Positions 14,375-23,057 of a stretch of 25,346 nt of DNA are shown here, in pieces; the stretch's first letter is position 1, and each line of letters opens with the position of its first letter. The stretch comes from JASDSY01 sp041441465 (lineage in GTDB: Bacteria > Muiribacteriota > UBA9980), in contig JASDSY010000013.1 of the NCBI GenBank assembly GCA_041441465.1, forward strand, positions 1 through 25,346, read 5' to 3'. The notes below the pieces were generated by a model, which was given only the letters and a program-made list of their open reading frames with translations, was not told the DNA's origin and did no database searches. The position numbers were made by a program, and so were the translations under genes.

Positions 14375-16018
14375 TTATTTATCTATTAAATTGATTAAGT
14401 TATACTTCTCAATTTTAGAACGCAGAGTATTTCTATTTATACCAAGAAATTTAGATGTTTTCACCTGATTTTCCTTAAAATGCCTTAAAACTATTTCAAG
14501 CAGGATTTTCTCCGCGGAATCAATTATTTCATTATAAAAATTAACATTTTCAAGAGTTCCCATGGCCGAAAGTTTCTGCACCACATATTTTTGGAGAATA
14601 TCTCGTATTTGAGCAAGGAGTTCTTCTCCGCCGTCTTCTGTTTTTCCAGCAGCCGCCGCACCTGCGTTTAAACCGGCTGCCTTTGCTTCAGCCGATTTCA
14701 CAAGTTCGCTACCTGAAGCGAGTTTCGCGCCTTCAGCCGCCGGAAGCGAAATTTCACGAACCGCTTGACTGCTCGCAATGTGCGAATCCATTTTATGTTT
14801 TTCGACAATCTCGCTCGGAAGGTGTTCAAAAAGTATAGTATTATCGCGACATATTGCAACAGCGCTCTCTATTACATTTTTTAATTCCCTTATATTTCCA
14901 GGCCATTTATATTCCATGAAGAAATTCATTACATCTGGCGAAACCGCGACAATTTTTTTATTGTGCTCCTGGTTATAAACTTCTATAAAAAATTTAACGA
15001 GAGCGTCAATATCTTCTAAACGTTCGCGCAATGGCGGCACGTGTATCGAAACTACCTTAAGCCTGTGATAAAGATCTTCACGCAGGCTGCCTTCGCTGAT
15101 TGCCTTCTCAAGGTCTATATTAGTCGCCGCAATAATTCGCGGATCAACTTTTATAACTTCATTTCCCCCGACTTTAACGATTTCTTTTTCCTGAAGTACG
15201 CGTAAAAATTTTGTCTGCATTTCAAGACTCATTTCAGCGACTTCGTCAAGAAAAAGCGTACCGCCGTTCGCAAGCTCGAATTTGCCTATTTTTCTATTAA
15301 TTGCGCCGGTAAACGACCCTTTTTCATGGCCAAACAATTCGGATTCTATAAGGTTTTCAGGTATGGCCGAGCAGTTTATGGCGACGAATTGCTTATTCGC
15401 ACGGGTGCTGTTAAGATGAATCGCGCGCGCGACCATTTCTTTACCAGATCCGCTCTCGCCGGTGATCATAACGGTAACGAGACTGTTTGAAATTTTACCT
15501 ATAAGCTTATACACTTCCTGCATCTTAGGCGAGTTACCTATTATCTTAAATTCAGACGACGCCCTGGAAATAACCTCTTTTTCATCATACTCAGGAACGT
15601 TAGAGGATACGAGCGTATACGCTGAATACGCCTTTTTGATAAGCATTAATATGTTATCATTATTGAAAGGTTTTTTTAAAAAATCATAAGCGCCGAGTTT
15701 CATCGCTTCAATTGTCTTTTCCATATCGGAATATGCGGTTATAACTATTACAAATGTGTTTTCCTTTATTTTTTTTATTTCTTTCAAAAGCTCCAGGCCA
15801 TTTAACCCCGGCATTTTAAAATCTATTATACATACCGGCGGAAGGTGCTTTTTGAACAATTCAAGAGCTTCCAGGCCGTCTTTGGCAATTATAGGATCAT
15901 AATTATTGCTCTGCAATAAATTTTCAAATCCAAGCCTTATCGTATTTTCATCATCAGCCACAAGTATTTGAGGCTTTATTCCGCTGTCACGAACCAAATC
16001 ATTCCTCCATAATTCCAT
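14375..16018 (-). CDS. NtrC-type sigma-54-dependent response regulator
   Basis: A 547-residue enhancer-binding protein that drives RpoN promoters with ATP when phosphorylated. The receiver domain (about 16-135) has the acidic pair D22-D23, phospho-acceptor D66 (CIIDFKMPG), T94 and K116. The AAA+ domain (about 158-400) has Walker A GESGSGKE (187-194), the sigma-54 contact loop GSFTGA (234-239, a common variant of GAFTGA) and Walker B GTLFLDE (253-259). An Ala/Gly/Ser-rich linker (about 425-465) leads to a Fis-type helix-turn-helix (SKFLGINRNTLRSKIEKY, near the end). A GGAGGA inside codons 4-6 points to the in-frame TTG at 15997 as an alternative start (LVRDSG...). No histidine kinase is adjacent, so it is an orphan regulator here. 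Confidence 0.94.
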   Translation of the reverse strand: MELWRNDLVRDSGIKPQILVADDENTIRLGFENLLQSNNYDPIIAKDGLEALELFKKHLPPVCIIDFKMPGLNGLELLKEIKKIKENTFVIVITAYSDMEKTIEAMKLGAYDFLKKPFNNDNILMLIKKAYSAYTLVSSNVPEYDEKEVISRASSEFKIIGNSPKMQEVYKLIGKISNSLVTVMITGESGSGKEMVARAIHLNSTRANKQFVAINCSAIPENLIESELFGHEKGSFTGAINRKIGKFELANGGTLFLDEVAEMSLEMQTKFLRVLQEKEIVKVGGNEVIKVDPRIIAATNIDLEKAISEGSLREDLYHRLKVVSIHVPPLRERLEDIDALVKFFIEVYNQEHNKKIVAVSPDVMNFFMEYKWPGNIRELKNVIESAVAICRDNTILFEHLPSEIVEKHKMDSHIASSQAVREISLPAAEGAKLASGSELVKSAEAKAAGLNAGAAAAGKTEDGGEELLAQIRDILQKYVVQKLSAMGTLENVNFYNEIIDSAEKILLEIVLRHFKENQVKTSKFLGINRNTLRSKIEKYNLINLIDK

Positions 16019-16042
16019 TTATCGTTCATTAAAAATTAACTT

Positions 16043-16071
16043 AAAATATCACATACTATTAATCTTGTCAA
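16043..16071 (-). promoter_or_regulatory. Sigma-70 promoter of the sigma-54 activator gene
   Basis: On the minus strand TTGACA (16071-16066) and TATTTT (16048-16043) are 17 bases apart, about 25 bases before the ATG at 16018. The activator itself therefore seems to be made from an ordinary promoter. Confidence 0.6.
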
Positions 16072-16140
16072 GTAGATTATACTTTTTTTTGAGTAATAAT
16101 GCCCGGCCCTCAGCATCTAATAAAACTTTAATCATCATAA

Positions 16141-16178
16141 AAAAATGAGCGCCATATAAATCACAGCGCCCATTTTTT
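16141..16178 (-). terminator. Intrinsic terminator ending the SH3b operon
   Basis: AAAAATGAGCGC and GCGCCCATTTTT pair around CATATAAATCACA, with one position that is G-U on the minus-strand RNA. A T run follows on the minus strand. It lies 33 bases after the stop of the last gene of the cluster. Confidence 0.82.
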
Positions 16179-16210
16179 ATTTTCGATCTTTAAATTAATT
16201 AATTTATAAT

Positions 16211-17326
16211 TTACGCTTTTCTAAGCACTCTCGAAATAGGCTGATAGTAAACATCGTGTCTGCGCGGCATCTTCTGGCTTGAAGAGTTAGATATGCAGGT
16301 CGTACCGCTTTCGACAATACCTATATGCGTATCGGCATCTTTTACGCCGTCACCTGATCTGTCATAAGTTTTCCAGGTAACGACATCGCCTGGCTTAAAC
16401 GGCGGCGCTGAAACTTCTTTCCAGACTTTATCTTTCAGCATGTCAATGGCGCCGAGAACGCCGAGAACAACGCTGTTAACGGCACCGGCATTTTTCAATG
16501 CGGTCGTAACAACCTGGGCGCACGCGACATTGCCGTATCCTACCGCCGCGCTTCTGAAATTAGTAGAACCTACTAACGCACCGGCACAGCTGACTATACG
16601 TTGCTGTAAATCGCCCGAAGCCGATGATGAATTATTACTGTTATCGGATTTATCGGAATCTGACTTACTGCCATCTGGGATGTTATTAACAGCTTCGGCA
16701 GCCTTAGCCGAAGAGCCGTTCATATCTATATAACTTGAGTAAACATAAGAATATTTACCGTTATATTTTATTTTATACCAATTACCGGCTTTGGCCACGA
16801 CCTCAACGGCATCGCCATTTTTAAGCCTGCCCTCGATCGCGCCCCACGGCCCGCTTCTCACATTGAGGCTTGTACTAACCCTTACCACGCCTTTTCCGCT
16901 CATTGCGACTTCTGTCGAAGACGCTAACTTCGCGTTGGTATCAACGTATTTGCCTGAAACATAAGCCTCGCCGCCGTTATATTTTATTTTCCACCAATCG
17001 CCGGCCTTGGAAATTATCGAAAGTTCAGTCCCCGAACTCACGCCGCCTATTACAGGATATTCGGTGCCGGGACCGCTTCTTACATTCAGCGCGCTGCAAT
17101 TTGAAACAACGCCGCCGGCCGGAACAGTTATTTTTGCTTCAGATGTCGTCTGATTATCACTGGTCGAATTAATCTGTTCGTTTTTTAAACTTTCAAGCGT
17201 CGAATTAATTCCAGTGTCAGAATAAGAAGTGCCCGCAAGTAATTGAAAACATATAAAGCCGGTCGTAATGGCTACAAGCATTGACTTAACGCCAAATCTT
17301 TCCTTATTTTTTATTATATTCCACAT
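16211..17326 (-). CDS. Exported SH3b-SH3b-papain-fold (NlpC/P60-like) protein, paralog 1
   Basis: 371 residues from the ATG at 17326; a GTG nine bases upstream is possible, but the second paralog also fits an ATG at this position. The N-terminal hydrophobic segment (about 12-33) is a signal peptide or anchor. Two bacterial SH3 domains (about 72-130 and 145-202) each carry the LNVRSGP signature and bind wall peptides in other proteins. A Ser/Asn/Asp-rich linker precedes a papain-like domain with Cys269 (NVACAQVV), His334 (DTHIGIV) and a polar residue near SNSSS (about 346). Just before the His is a DRSGDGVKD loop resembling a calcium-binding DxSxDG site. Likely a peptidoglycan peptidase or amidase. 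It is the fourth gene of a minus-strand cluster. Confidence 0.8.
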   Translation of the reverse strand: MWNIIKNKERFGVKSMLVAITTGFICFQLLAGTSYSDTGINSTLESLKNEQINSTSDNQTTSEAKITVPAGGVVSNCSALNVRSGPGTEYPVIGGVSSGTELSIISKAGDWWKIKYNGGEAYVSGKYVDTNAKLASSTEVAMSGKGVVRVSTSLNVRSGPWGAIEGRLKNGDAVEVVAKAGNWYKIKYNGKYSYVYSSYIDMNGSSAKAAEAVNNIPDGSKSDSDKSDNSNNSSSASGDLQQRIVSCAGALVGSTNFRSAAVGYGNVACAQVVTTALKNAGAVNSVVLGVLGAIDMLKDKVWKEVSAPPFKPGDVVTWKTYDRSGDGVKDADTHIGIVESGTTCISNSSSQKMPRRHDVYYQPISRVLRKA

Positions 17327-17430
17327 AATAATCACATACTTTCACAATTAATAAATTTCAACGATATGATAATACTATCAAAACAGGATTAATGTTTCAG
17401 AAATTTACCTGATATTTAATCTGCCGTATT

Positions 17431-19518
17431 TTATTTATTAACTTTATTTTTCAGGTAATCCGCTTTTATGAAATTTATTATTGTAGCGTAAGTTACCTTA
17501 TAGACAAAATATTTATCCTGCCTGCACACGCCGAAATATAAAGAACCGTCAGGGCTTACGCATATCGATTTCTCGAGATCGCCGTTCATTTTTGAAACGG
17601 CAAGGTCGATATCGCATATTTTATCGCCCGTAACGCTGAACACAACGAGTTTAGCATTTTTGCCGTCATTAACGACCGCAAAAACATTAGTAAATGAATC
17701 GGCACCGATAACGAACGAACCGGACGCTAAAGCGCCTGAATTTGTTTTATATTTAGGAGCCGCTTGAAACCTGTTTAACGAATTGAAATTAAAATCATAA
17801 TATGAAATTTTAACTTCGCCGCTTATCTCGTTTTGATTAATTCCAAGAATATCAGAATTCGGCATTACGAAAAATGAGCCGGCATAATTGTTCGAGACGG
17901 TATTTTTAAATTTTCCATCTTTATCAAAATAATTTATTGTGCCATAGGAATCGGAATACAAAATAATATCGCCGACGCCGTCAGAATATATTCTGCTGAC
18001 AGACTTCAAACCATATCCGGAAAAATTGTTTTTCTTCAATTCTATTTTAACCTGCGTCTCACCGGTTGTGCCTGATAAATTAGAGGCTTCAATTTTTTTC
18101 ATGGCGTAAAAGTTCTGATTTTCACTGTCTAAAAGGTAAATTTCAGATGTCGATACCGCGAAATAGTCTCTGATTTTTATTTCTTCGGTTCCCCTTAATT
18201 TAAGGCCGGCTTCGATATTAATTACGTTAAGTTCTTTAAGAGATGAATCAAGGACCATTATTTTTTTGCCGGCTCTGTCAAGCATATAAAAATAGCCGTC
18301 TTTATCGCATTTTAATACCGGAAGATTCCGTGACTGCGCCTGATAGCTTTCAAACAACTGTTTTTCGTTTTTACCGTAATTAATTTCGAGCGCCGATTTC
18401 TGCAGCGATATTATTTCTTTATTATCATCGGACTGAATGCTTTTTAAAAAGCTGAAATCAATTTTTGAAATTTTATATGACGACTTCGGAGCGGTATCAG
18501 CATTATATTTTTGATAGTAAAGGATATCTGATTTTTCATCAAAATAAAACTGCACACCGGTCGGCACTGAAATCGGCAGATTAAATGACTCGACTACGCT
18601 TGAATCCGGAGCTATAACCGCCATAGTAAAAAAACCCGCTGATGACAACTCAGGGTTTTTTTCAACAAGACCCGATTGCAAAGCATCTTCAAAGAAAGCG
18701 CAAATGAAATAACCGCTGTTTGTAACGGCAATTAATTTGCCTATGCGCCATGAAGGATTTTGAATTTTAAGTATAAATTCGGAATGAGTTTTTTCAATAT
18801 TTTCTTTTGTTATAGCGAAAACGCCTTTTTCCTGAGAATTCATAAGATAAATGCCGTCATTCGAAAGAAAATAACCGCCAAGGTTCCATACTTTTTCAAC
18901 AAACCCGGCACCGTTTTGATCGAAAACGCTTATTTTTTTATTCATGTAATCGCCCGCAAAAATTTTATCGTTTTTGACTGCGACACTTTGAATCTGAATT
19001 AATTCAAAAGGCTTATCGCCAAATTTGGAAATCACGGACTGAAATTTACCCTCAGAAATTTTATAAATTTTGCCGTTTATCGAATCAGCTAAGAAGAAAT
19101 CATAACGTTCTGATATCTTTTTCGAACGCTCTTTATTCTTAACGATATCAAAAGCAGATAAATAAATTTCATCAGTCATAGCTGCCGCTTTTACTAAAGG
19201 AAGAACATCTATTTTTTCAACTAATTTGGAAGAATTATCGAATATTTTAATGGTCTTATTAAAAGTGTCAAGCACGAAAATAAGATCGTCTTTTACCTTA
19301 AAATCAAGCGGTCCTAGCGGATATATTTCTTCATACCCCTTGATCAAGCTGTTATAATACATTACCTCATTTTCGGCGGTTCCGTATTTAAGAGTTAAAA
19401 CATCCTTGCTTTCGGCAGCTGCAAAACACTGAGCTGAATTAAAATACAACGGCAATATTAAAATAGCCATAACAATAAATAATTTTTTAAGAAAACTTAA
19501 ATTACCGAAAATATACAT
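17431..19518 (-). CDS. Exported beta-propeller-like protein of unknown function
   Basis: 695 residues from the ATG at 19518, with AAAGGA upstream; the frame stays open to a TTG further up that lies in a hairpin and is unlikely to be used. The N-terminus (FLKKLFIVMAILILPLYF) is a signal peptide ending near AQCFA. The rest is beta-rich, with recurring strand patterns of the NHL/six-bladed-propeller sort, for example DFKVKDDLIFVLDTFNKTI, RYDFFLADSINGKIYKIS, YFYMLDRAGKKIMVLD and EIYLLDSENQNFYAM. Such proteins usually serve as extracytoplasmic binding or scaffolding modules, without catalytic residues. It sits between two SH3b-hydrolase paralogs with gaps of about 105-118 bases, suggesting a shared surface or cell-wall role. 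No specific function can be given. Confidence 0.7.
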   Translation of the reverse strand: MYIFGNLSFLKKLFIVMAILILPLYFNSAQCFAAAESKDVLTLKYGTAENEVMYYNSLIKGYEEIYPLGPLDFKVKDDLIFVLDTFNKTIKIFDNSSKLVEKIDVLPLVKAAAMTDEIYLSAFDIVKNKERSKKISERYDFFLADSINGKIYKISEGKFQSVISKFGDKPFELIQIQSVAVKNDKIFAGDYMNKKISVFDQNGAGFVEKVWNLGGYFLSNDGIYLMNSQEKGVFAITKENIEKTHSEFILKIQNPSWRIGKLIAVTNSGYFICAFFEDALQSGLVEKNPELSSAGFFTMAVIAPDSSVVESFNLPISVPTGVQFYFDEKSDILYYQKYNADTAPKSSYKISKIDFSFLKSIQSDDNKEIISLQKSALEINYGKNEKQLFESYQAQSRNLPVLKCDKDGYFYMLDRAGKKIMVLDSSLKELNVINIEAGLKLRGTEEIKIRDYFAVSTSEIYLLDSENQNFYAMKKIEASNLSGTTGETQVKIELKKNNFSGYGLKSVSRIYSDGVGDIILYSDSYGTINYFDKDGKFKNTVSNNYAGSFFVMPNSDILGINQNEISGEVKISYYDFNFNSLNRFQAAPKYKTNSGALASGSFVIGADSFTNVFAVVNDGKNAKLVVFSVTGDKICDIDLAVSKMNGDLEKSICVSPDGSLYFGVCRQDKYFVYKVTYATIINFIKADYLKNKVNK

Positions 19519-19546
19519 TCCAGAATTCCTTTCCTTTAATAAAATT

Positions 19547-19566
19547 GGGCACAATAAATTGCGCCC
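19547..19566 (-). terminator. Weak hairpin between SH3b paralog 2 and the propeller gene
   Basis: GGGCACA and TGCGCCC form a 7-bp stem around ATAAAT; the one mismatch becomes G-U on the minus strand, followed there by AATTTTATT. It may partly end the upstream transcript and also argues against a propeller-gene start inside it. Confidence 0.4.
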
Positions 19567-19635
19567 ATAATAAACTTTACTTATTTTAAAATTAAATTAA
19601 AATTAAATCAAGTTTTTTTTAATATTTTTTTCAGG

Positions 19636-20703
19636 TTATACTTTTCTTAAAACCCTTGATATTGGTGCAAAATAAGCATCACATCTGCTAGGCATTTTCT
19701 TGCTCGATGAATTCGCGACGCAGGTCGTGCCGTTTTCGATAACGCCGACATGAGTATCCGGGTCTTTAACTCCGTCACCGGTGCTGTCGTATGTTTTCCA
19801 TGTGATTACATCGCCCGGCTGGAACGGCGGAGCAGAAACTTCTTTCCAACCTTTATTTTTTAAAAGATTTATAACGCCGTGAACATTTAAAACCACGCTG
19901 TCGACCGCGCCCGCACGTTTCAATATGGTAGAAGCAACCTGGGCGCACGCCAAATTACCGCCGTCAACTTCAGCGCCTCTGAAACTGGTTGAACCTACAA
20001 GTCCCTGTGCCACACTGACAATGCGCTGCTGAAGATCGCCTGAAGCCGCGCTGCCGCTCGATGACGATGAAGAACCGCTGTCTGACTGAGCAGTTCTGGC
20101 CGAACCGTTTTTATCTATGTATTGGGCATAAACATAAGAAATTTTGCCGTTATATTTAATTTTATACCAGTCGCCGGCTTTGCCTACAATATCGACTGAA
20201 GTACCATAAGGGATGGCTGTTTCAATATTTCCCCACGGCGCGCTCCTTACGTTAAGCCCGGCCTGTGCCGTAACGACGCCGGTGCCGCTGTCGCTTGCTT
20301 CCGTATCAGCTTTAGCCGAAGCGTTTGTATCGATATATTTGCCTGAAACATAAGCTTCGCCGCCGTTATATTTGATTTTCCACCAATCACCGGCTTTTTC
20401 GATTATTTGAACTCCGGCACCCGGAACAAGACCGCCTATTATAGGATAATCAGTGCCGGGACCCATCCTGACGTTCAGGCCGCCGCAATTAACGACAATT
20501 CCGCCGCGCGGAACTGAGGATTGGCTTGACGATGGCGGCGCAACCGACCCGGCCGCTTTAATCTGCTCAGTTTTTAATGTTTCAACAACATTGCCGCTGT
20601 TTGAGTATGAGATGCCGCAAAGCGCGGTAAATGAAATAAAAACTCCGGCAGTTAAAACCGACATCAACTTAAAATATTTTTTCCGGTCTTTCTTTATTAA
20701 CAT
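19636..20703 (-). CDS. Exported SH3b-SH3b-papain-fold (NlpC/P60-like) protein, paralog 2
   Basis: 355 residues from the ATG at 20703, which has an AGAGAG element 8 bases upstream; the GTG nine bases before it is less likely. The layout equals that of the 16211-17326 gene: signal segment, SH3b (about 70-128), SH3b (about 143-198), poly-Ser linker (about 207-222), papain-like domain with Cys253 (NLACAQVA) and His318 (DTHVGV). Sequence identity between the two is high over the whole mature protein, including the GEAYVSGKY and ISRVLRK blocks, so they come from a duplication. The loop DSTGDGVKD before the His is kept. The likely role is peptidoglycan cleavage or remodelling outside the membrane. 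It begins 36 bases after the C39-like gene. Confidence 0.8.
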   Translation of the reverse strand: MLIKKDRKKYFKLMSVLTAGVFISFTALCGISYSNSGNVVETLKTEQIKAAGSVAPPSSSQSSVPRGGIVVNCGGLNVRMGPGTDYPIIGGLVPGAGVQIIEKAGDWWKIKYNGGEAYVSGKYIDTNASAKADTEASDSGTGVVTAQAGLNVRSAPWGNIETAIPYGTSVDIVGKAGDWYKIKYNGKISYVYAQYIDKNGSARTAQSDSGSSSSSSGSAASGDLQQRIVSVAQGLVGSTSFRGAEVDGGNLACAQVASTILKRAGAVDSVVLNVHGVINLLKNKGWKEVSAPPFQPGDVITWKTYDSTGDGVKDPDTHVGVIENGTTCVANSSSKKMPSRCDAYFAPISRVLRKV

Positions 20704-20739
20704 AAAAACCACTCTCTTTCTATAAAAAACTAATTTTTA

Positions 20740-21723
20740 TTATTCAAAATAAACTTCGTGGCACCAGATATCTTCTGCATCGATAGCGTCAATCATAGCA
20801 TTTTTGTCATATTTTACGTTTTCGCCAGAACCGCCCTGATAACCGCCGCATTTTTGCTGAGTCCATTCGCCGGCCGGATCGTTAGCCGTATAGTTCTGAC
20901 CGTCGTAACCGTTTAACGTTATGACATGGCCGCTCGAAGTAAACCAGCCGTGTACGATTACAGGTTTACCCTCCGCGAGAAGCTTATTGACAAAATTTAT
21001 ATCGCCGTCGCGGTGTGCTCGCAACCTGGCTTTTAAACCATTTTCCTTCGCGAGGGTATTAAAAACATTAGCCAGTCCTTCAGGCGTCTGAGCTTCGTAT
21101 TTGCCGAATCTTTCGGTTATCTCATCAGGCGAAATTTTAAGGCCGTACTTGGATAATACCATCGCCATAGAAGTATTCTGGCAGGTCGAACCGGGATAGA
21201 GCGAGTTGTCGTATTGGCAATAATAAGGCAGCGGATTGTCATTGCCTTTATTTGCGACATTTGAAGTTTCAGCAGAAGATGCCCTGTTTGAAGTATTTTG
21301 AGAAGACTGACCATTCTCTGAAACATGAGAATTTTGGGAGCGCTCTGAACGTTTGCCCGCGCCGCCGGTTCTTACATAACTTGAATAAACATAAGCGATA
21401 GTGCCGTTATATTTGATTTTATACCATTCGCCTTCCTGTCCGACGATTTCAACGCTGGCGTTGTTATCGAGACAGCCTATTATATCGCCCCACGGGCCTG
21501 TCCTGACATTTAAACCGGAATCGGCTGTCACAGTGCCGGTTTGAGCTTCATCGGCCGCGGCGCCGGAGCTGCCATCTGCATTATTACTGCTTTCATTATT
21601 AATTTCTTCTGACTTAAGGCTTTCGACAGCCTCATTTACACTCGCCGCGTAAGTTGCAGCCGGCTGGCTATAAAATATAAACAAAGACATCATAATCAAG
21701 ATAAATAAATTTGTCTTTTTCAT
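20740..21723 (-). CDS. Exported SH3b protein with a C39-like cysteine peptidase domain
   Basis: 327 residues. A signal peptide (MKKTNLFILIMMSLFIFYSQ, cleavage near ATYAA) is followed by an EAVESLKSEEIN stretch also found after the signal in the two SH3b paralogs. One SH3b domain (about 63-118, LNVRTGPWG) follows, then a Ser/Asn-rich linker (120-160) and a peptidase C39-like domain (about 165-325). In that domain the nucleophile is Cys181 (GSTCQNTSMAMVLSKYG), the base is His266 (GHVITLNGYDG) and Asp282 (NDP) completes the triad. It shares the N-terminal half with the neighbours but carries a different catalytic domain. It is probably the first gene of the four-gene cluster, with GAGGT before its ATG. 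Substrate unknown; a wall peptide or secreted protein is likely. Confidence 0.82.
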   Translation of the reverse strand: MKKTNLFILIMMSLFIFYSQPAATYAASVNEAVESLKSEEINNESSNNADGSSGAAADEAQTGTVTADSGLNVRTGPWGDIIGCLDNNASVEIVGQEGEWYKIKYNGTIAYVYSSYVRTGGAGKRSERSQNSHVSENGQSSQNTSNRASSAETSNVANKGNDNPLPYYCQYDNSLYPGSTCQNTSMAMVLSKYGLKISPDEITERFGKYEAQTPEGLANVFNTLAKENGLKARLRAHRDGDINFVNKLLAEGKPVIVHGWFTSSGHVITLNGYDGQNYTANDPAGEWTQQKCGGYQGGSGENVKYDKNAMIDAIDAEDIWCHEVYFE

Positions 21724-21931
21724 TTTTTACCTCGCTTTATATATTTTTCCATATCATATCGTTGCCAATTATCAAAATAATTTATACTCATTATACTTTA
21801 AAACAGCATTTAATGTTTCATTTTATTATAAAAAACAGTAAAAAATTAAATAACATCGTATTAAAAAACGATTATCAAAGCTTTTTCTTTAAAATATATC
21901 TTTTTAAAATAAATAATTTCAAATTGCTATA

Positions 21932-22717
21932 TTAATCAGCCGGGATAGTTATATTGAAATTTTCCATAAATAAGCGCGACAACATTTTTTTTATCCTGCC
22001 GGCGTTTTCAGACCCGCCGCAGCATTCGCTTTCTCTTGCGATAACAACCGTCGAAACTTTTTTTTTTACTATATCGCGCAGGTTATCTTTTATAAGCGAA
22101 AAATTGTTTTCAATATCATTGCAATCTCTTACGAAAACACCATTATCCGGAGATTGGTAAGTAAAGTAATCAAGATCTATGTCAATAATGATATTTTGGG
22201 CATTATTCAGCAGTTCAAAGCCGGTTTTATAAACTTCCCGGACTGAAAAATCGCAATTTTTAGCAAACGCCGAATTCAGCGATTCAATAACCGTTATGTG
22301 ATGCATATTTCCAAAATTGTCTTTAACGAACTGATTTGCCGGTAACATCGACCGTATTTCGATGTCGTGATAATTTTCATAAGTTACGGCAAGCATATTC
22401 GAAAAAAAATTGCAGCGCAATGCATAGTCTATAAAATCATAGTTTCCGGCAGCAGGGTATTTTTCTATATTATCGAAAAGGTTATCATCATTTAAAAATG
22501 ATGCGAATTTTTGAATTGAATTTTCATCGGCACGAGTTAAATCGCGGTGTCTGTCTATCGTTATAACATAAGGCGGAATTCCTGAATTTTTCCGCATGGC
22601 ACGATACCACGCCCATAAAGAAAAACGGTGATATTCAAATTCATAATAATCAATATTCTTGTTGTCAGCCGTTTTTAGCGGCATATATTTAATTATTCCA
22701 TCAATTTTCGATTTCAT
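21932..22717 (-). CDS. UPF0489 / peptide-arginase-like hydrolase
   Basis: 261 residues with the metal-binding layout of the arginase/ureohydrolase superfamily as seen in the UPF0489 group. His30 (EYHRFSLWAW), D55-x-H57-x-D59 (TIDRHRDL), D179/D181/D183 (IIDIDLDYF) and an acidic residue at 229-231 (ARESE) correspond to the two-manganese site. Some UPF0489 relatives are peptide arginases that turn Arg into ornithine in ribosomal peptides; most are uncharacterised. There is no signal peptide, so it acts in the cytoplasm. It follows the FmdB-type gene by 26 bases and shares its promoter. No precursor peptide or RiPP enzyme is visible nearby. The fold assignment is good, the reaction is inferred. 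Confidence 0.72.
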   Translation of the reverse strand: MKSKIDGIIKYMPLKTADNKNIDYYEFEYHRFSLWAWYRAMRKNSGIPPYVITIDRHRDLTRADENSIQKFASFLNDDNLFDNIEKYPAAGNYDFIDYALRCNFFSNMLAVTYENYHDIEIRSMLPANQFVKDNFGNMHHITVIESLNSAFAKNCDFSVREVYKTGFELLNNAQNIIIDIDLDYFTYQSPDNGVFVRDCNDIENNFSLIKDNLRDIVKKKVSTVVIARESECCGGSENAGRIKKMLSRLFMENFNITIPAD

Positions 22718-22743
22718 AATATTTACCTGACGCCGATAGGCGT

Positions 22744-22995
22744 TTAATTTAACCTTTTAAGGCCAGGAGGAACAAAGTCCTTTGACATTTTATAGCCCTT
22801 ATCGATAAGATTTATCTTTTTGCTCTTAGTCAATAAGAACTTGACCTGCGGAACACTGGCAAAACGCCTCTTAACTCCGTCAGCTTTTCCGCATTTTTCA
22901 CAGATCACTTCACCTTCTTTATAATCGGCCCTGACTGCAAAAATCTTTTCGAAATTTAATTGGCAATTTTCACAATAAAATTCAAGTAATGGCAT
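22744..22995 (-). CDS. FmdB-type zinc ribbon protein
   Basis: 83 residues. The N-terminal zinc ribbon MPLLEFYCENCQLNFEK with C8-x2-C11 and a second pair C32-x2-C35 (ICEKCGK) match the FmdB/CxxC family (usual start MPxYEYxC). The Lys-rich C-terminal half (from about 50) is not conserved in what I recall of the family. Family members are often called regulatory proteins, but the biochemical role is not established. It is the first gene of a two-gene unit with the UPF0489-like gene. AGAGG lies 7 bases before the ATG, and a near-perfect promoter is at 23058-23086. Confidence 0.85.
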   Translation of the reverse strand: MPLLEFYCENCQLNFEKIFAVRADYKEGEVICEKCGKADGVKRRFASVPQVKFLLTKSKKINLIDKGYKMSKDFVPPGLKRLN

Positions 22996-23057
22996 TTTAT
23001 AACCTCTTTCAAATTTTTATGACTGAGCACCGGCAAATTACAATATTGAACAAGCGG

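Noticed and set aside
21711..21935. 74-residue plus-strand frame between the C39-like and UPF0489-like genes
   Set aside because: Low-complexity AT-rich spacer with no ribosome binding site; it covers the promoter region of the SH3b cluster.
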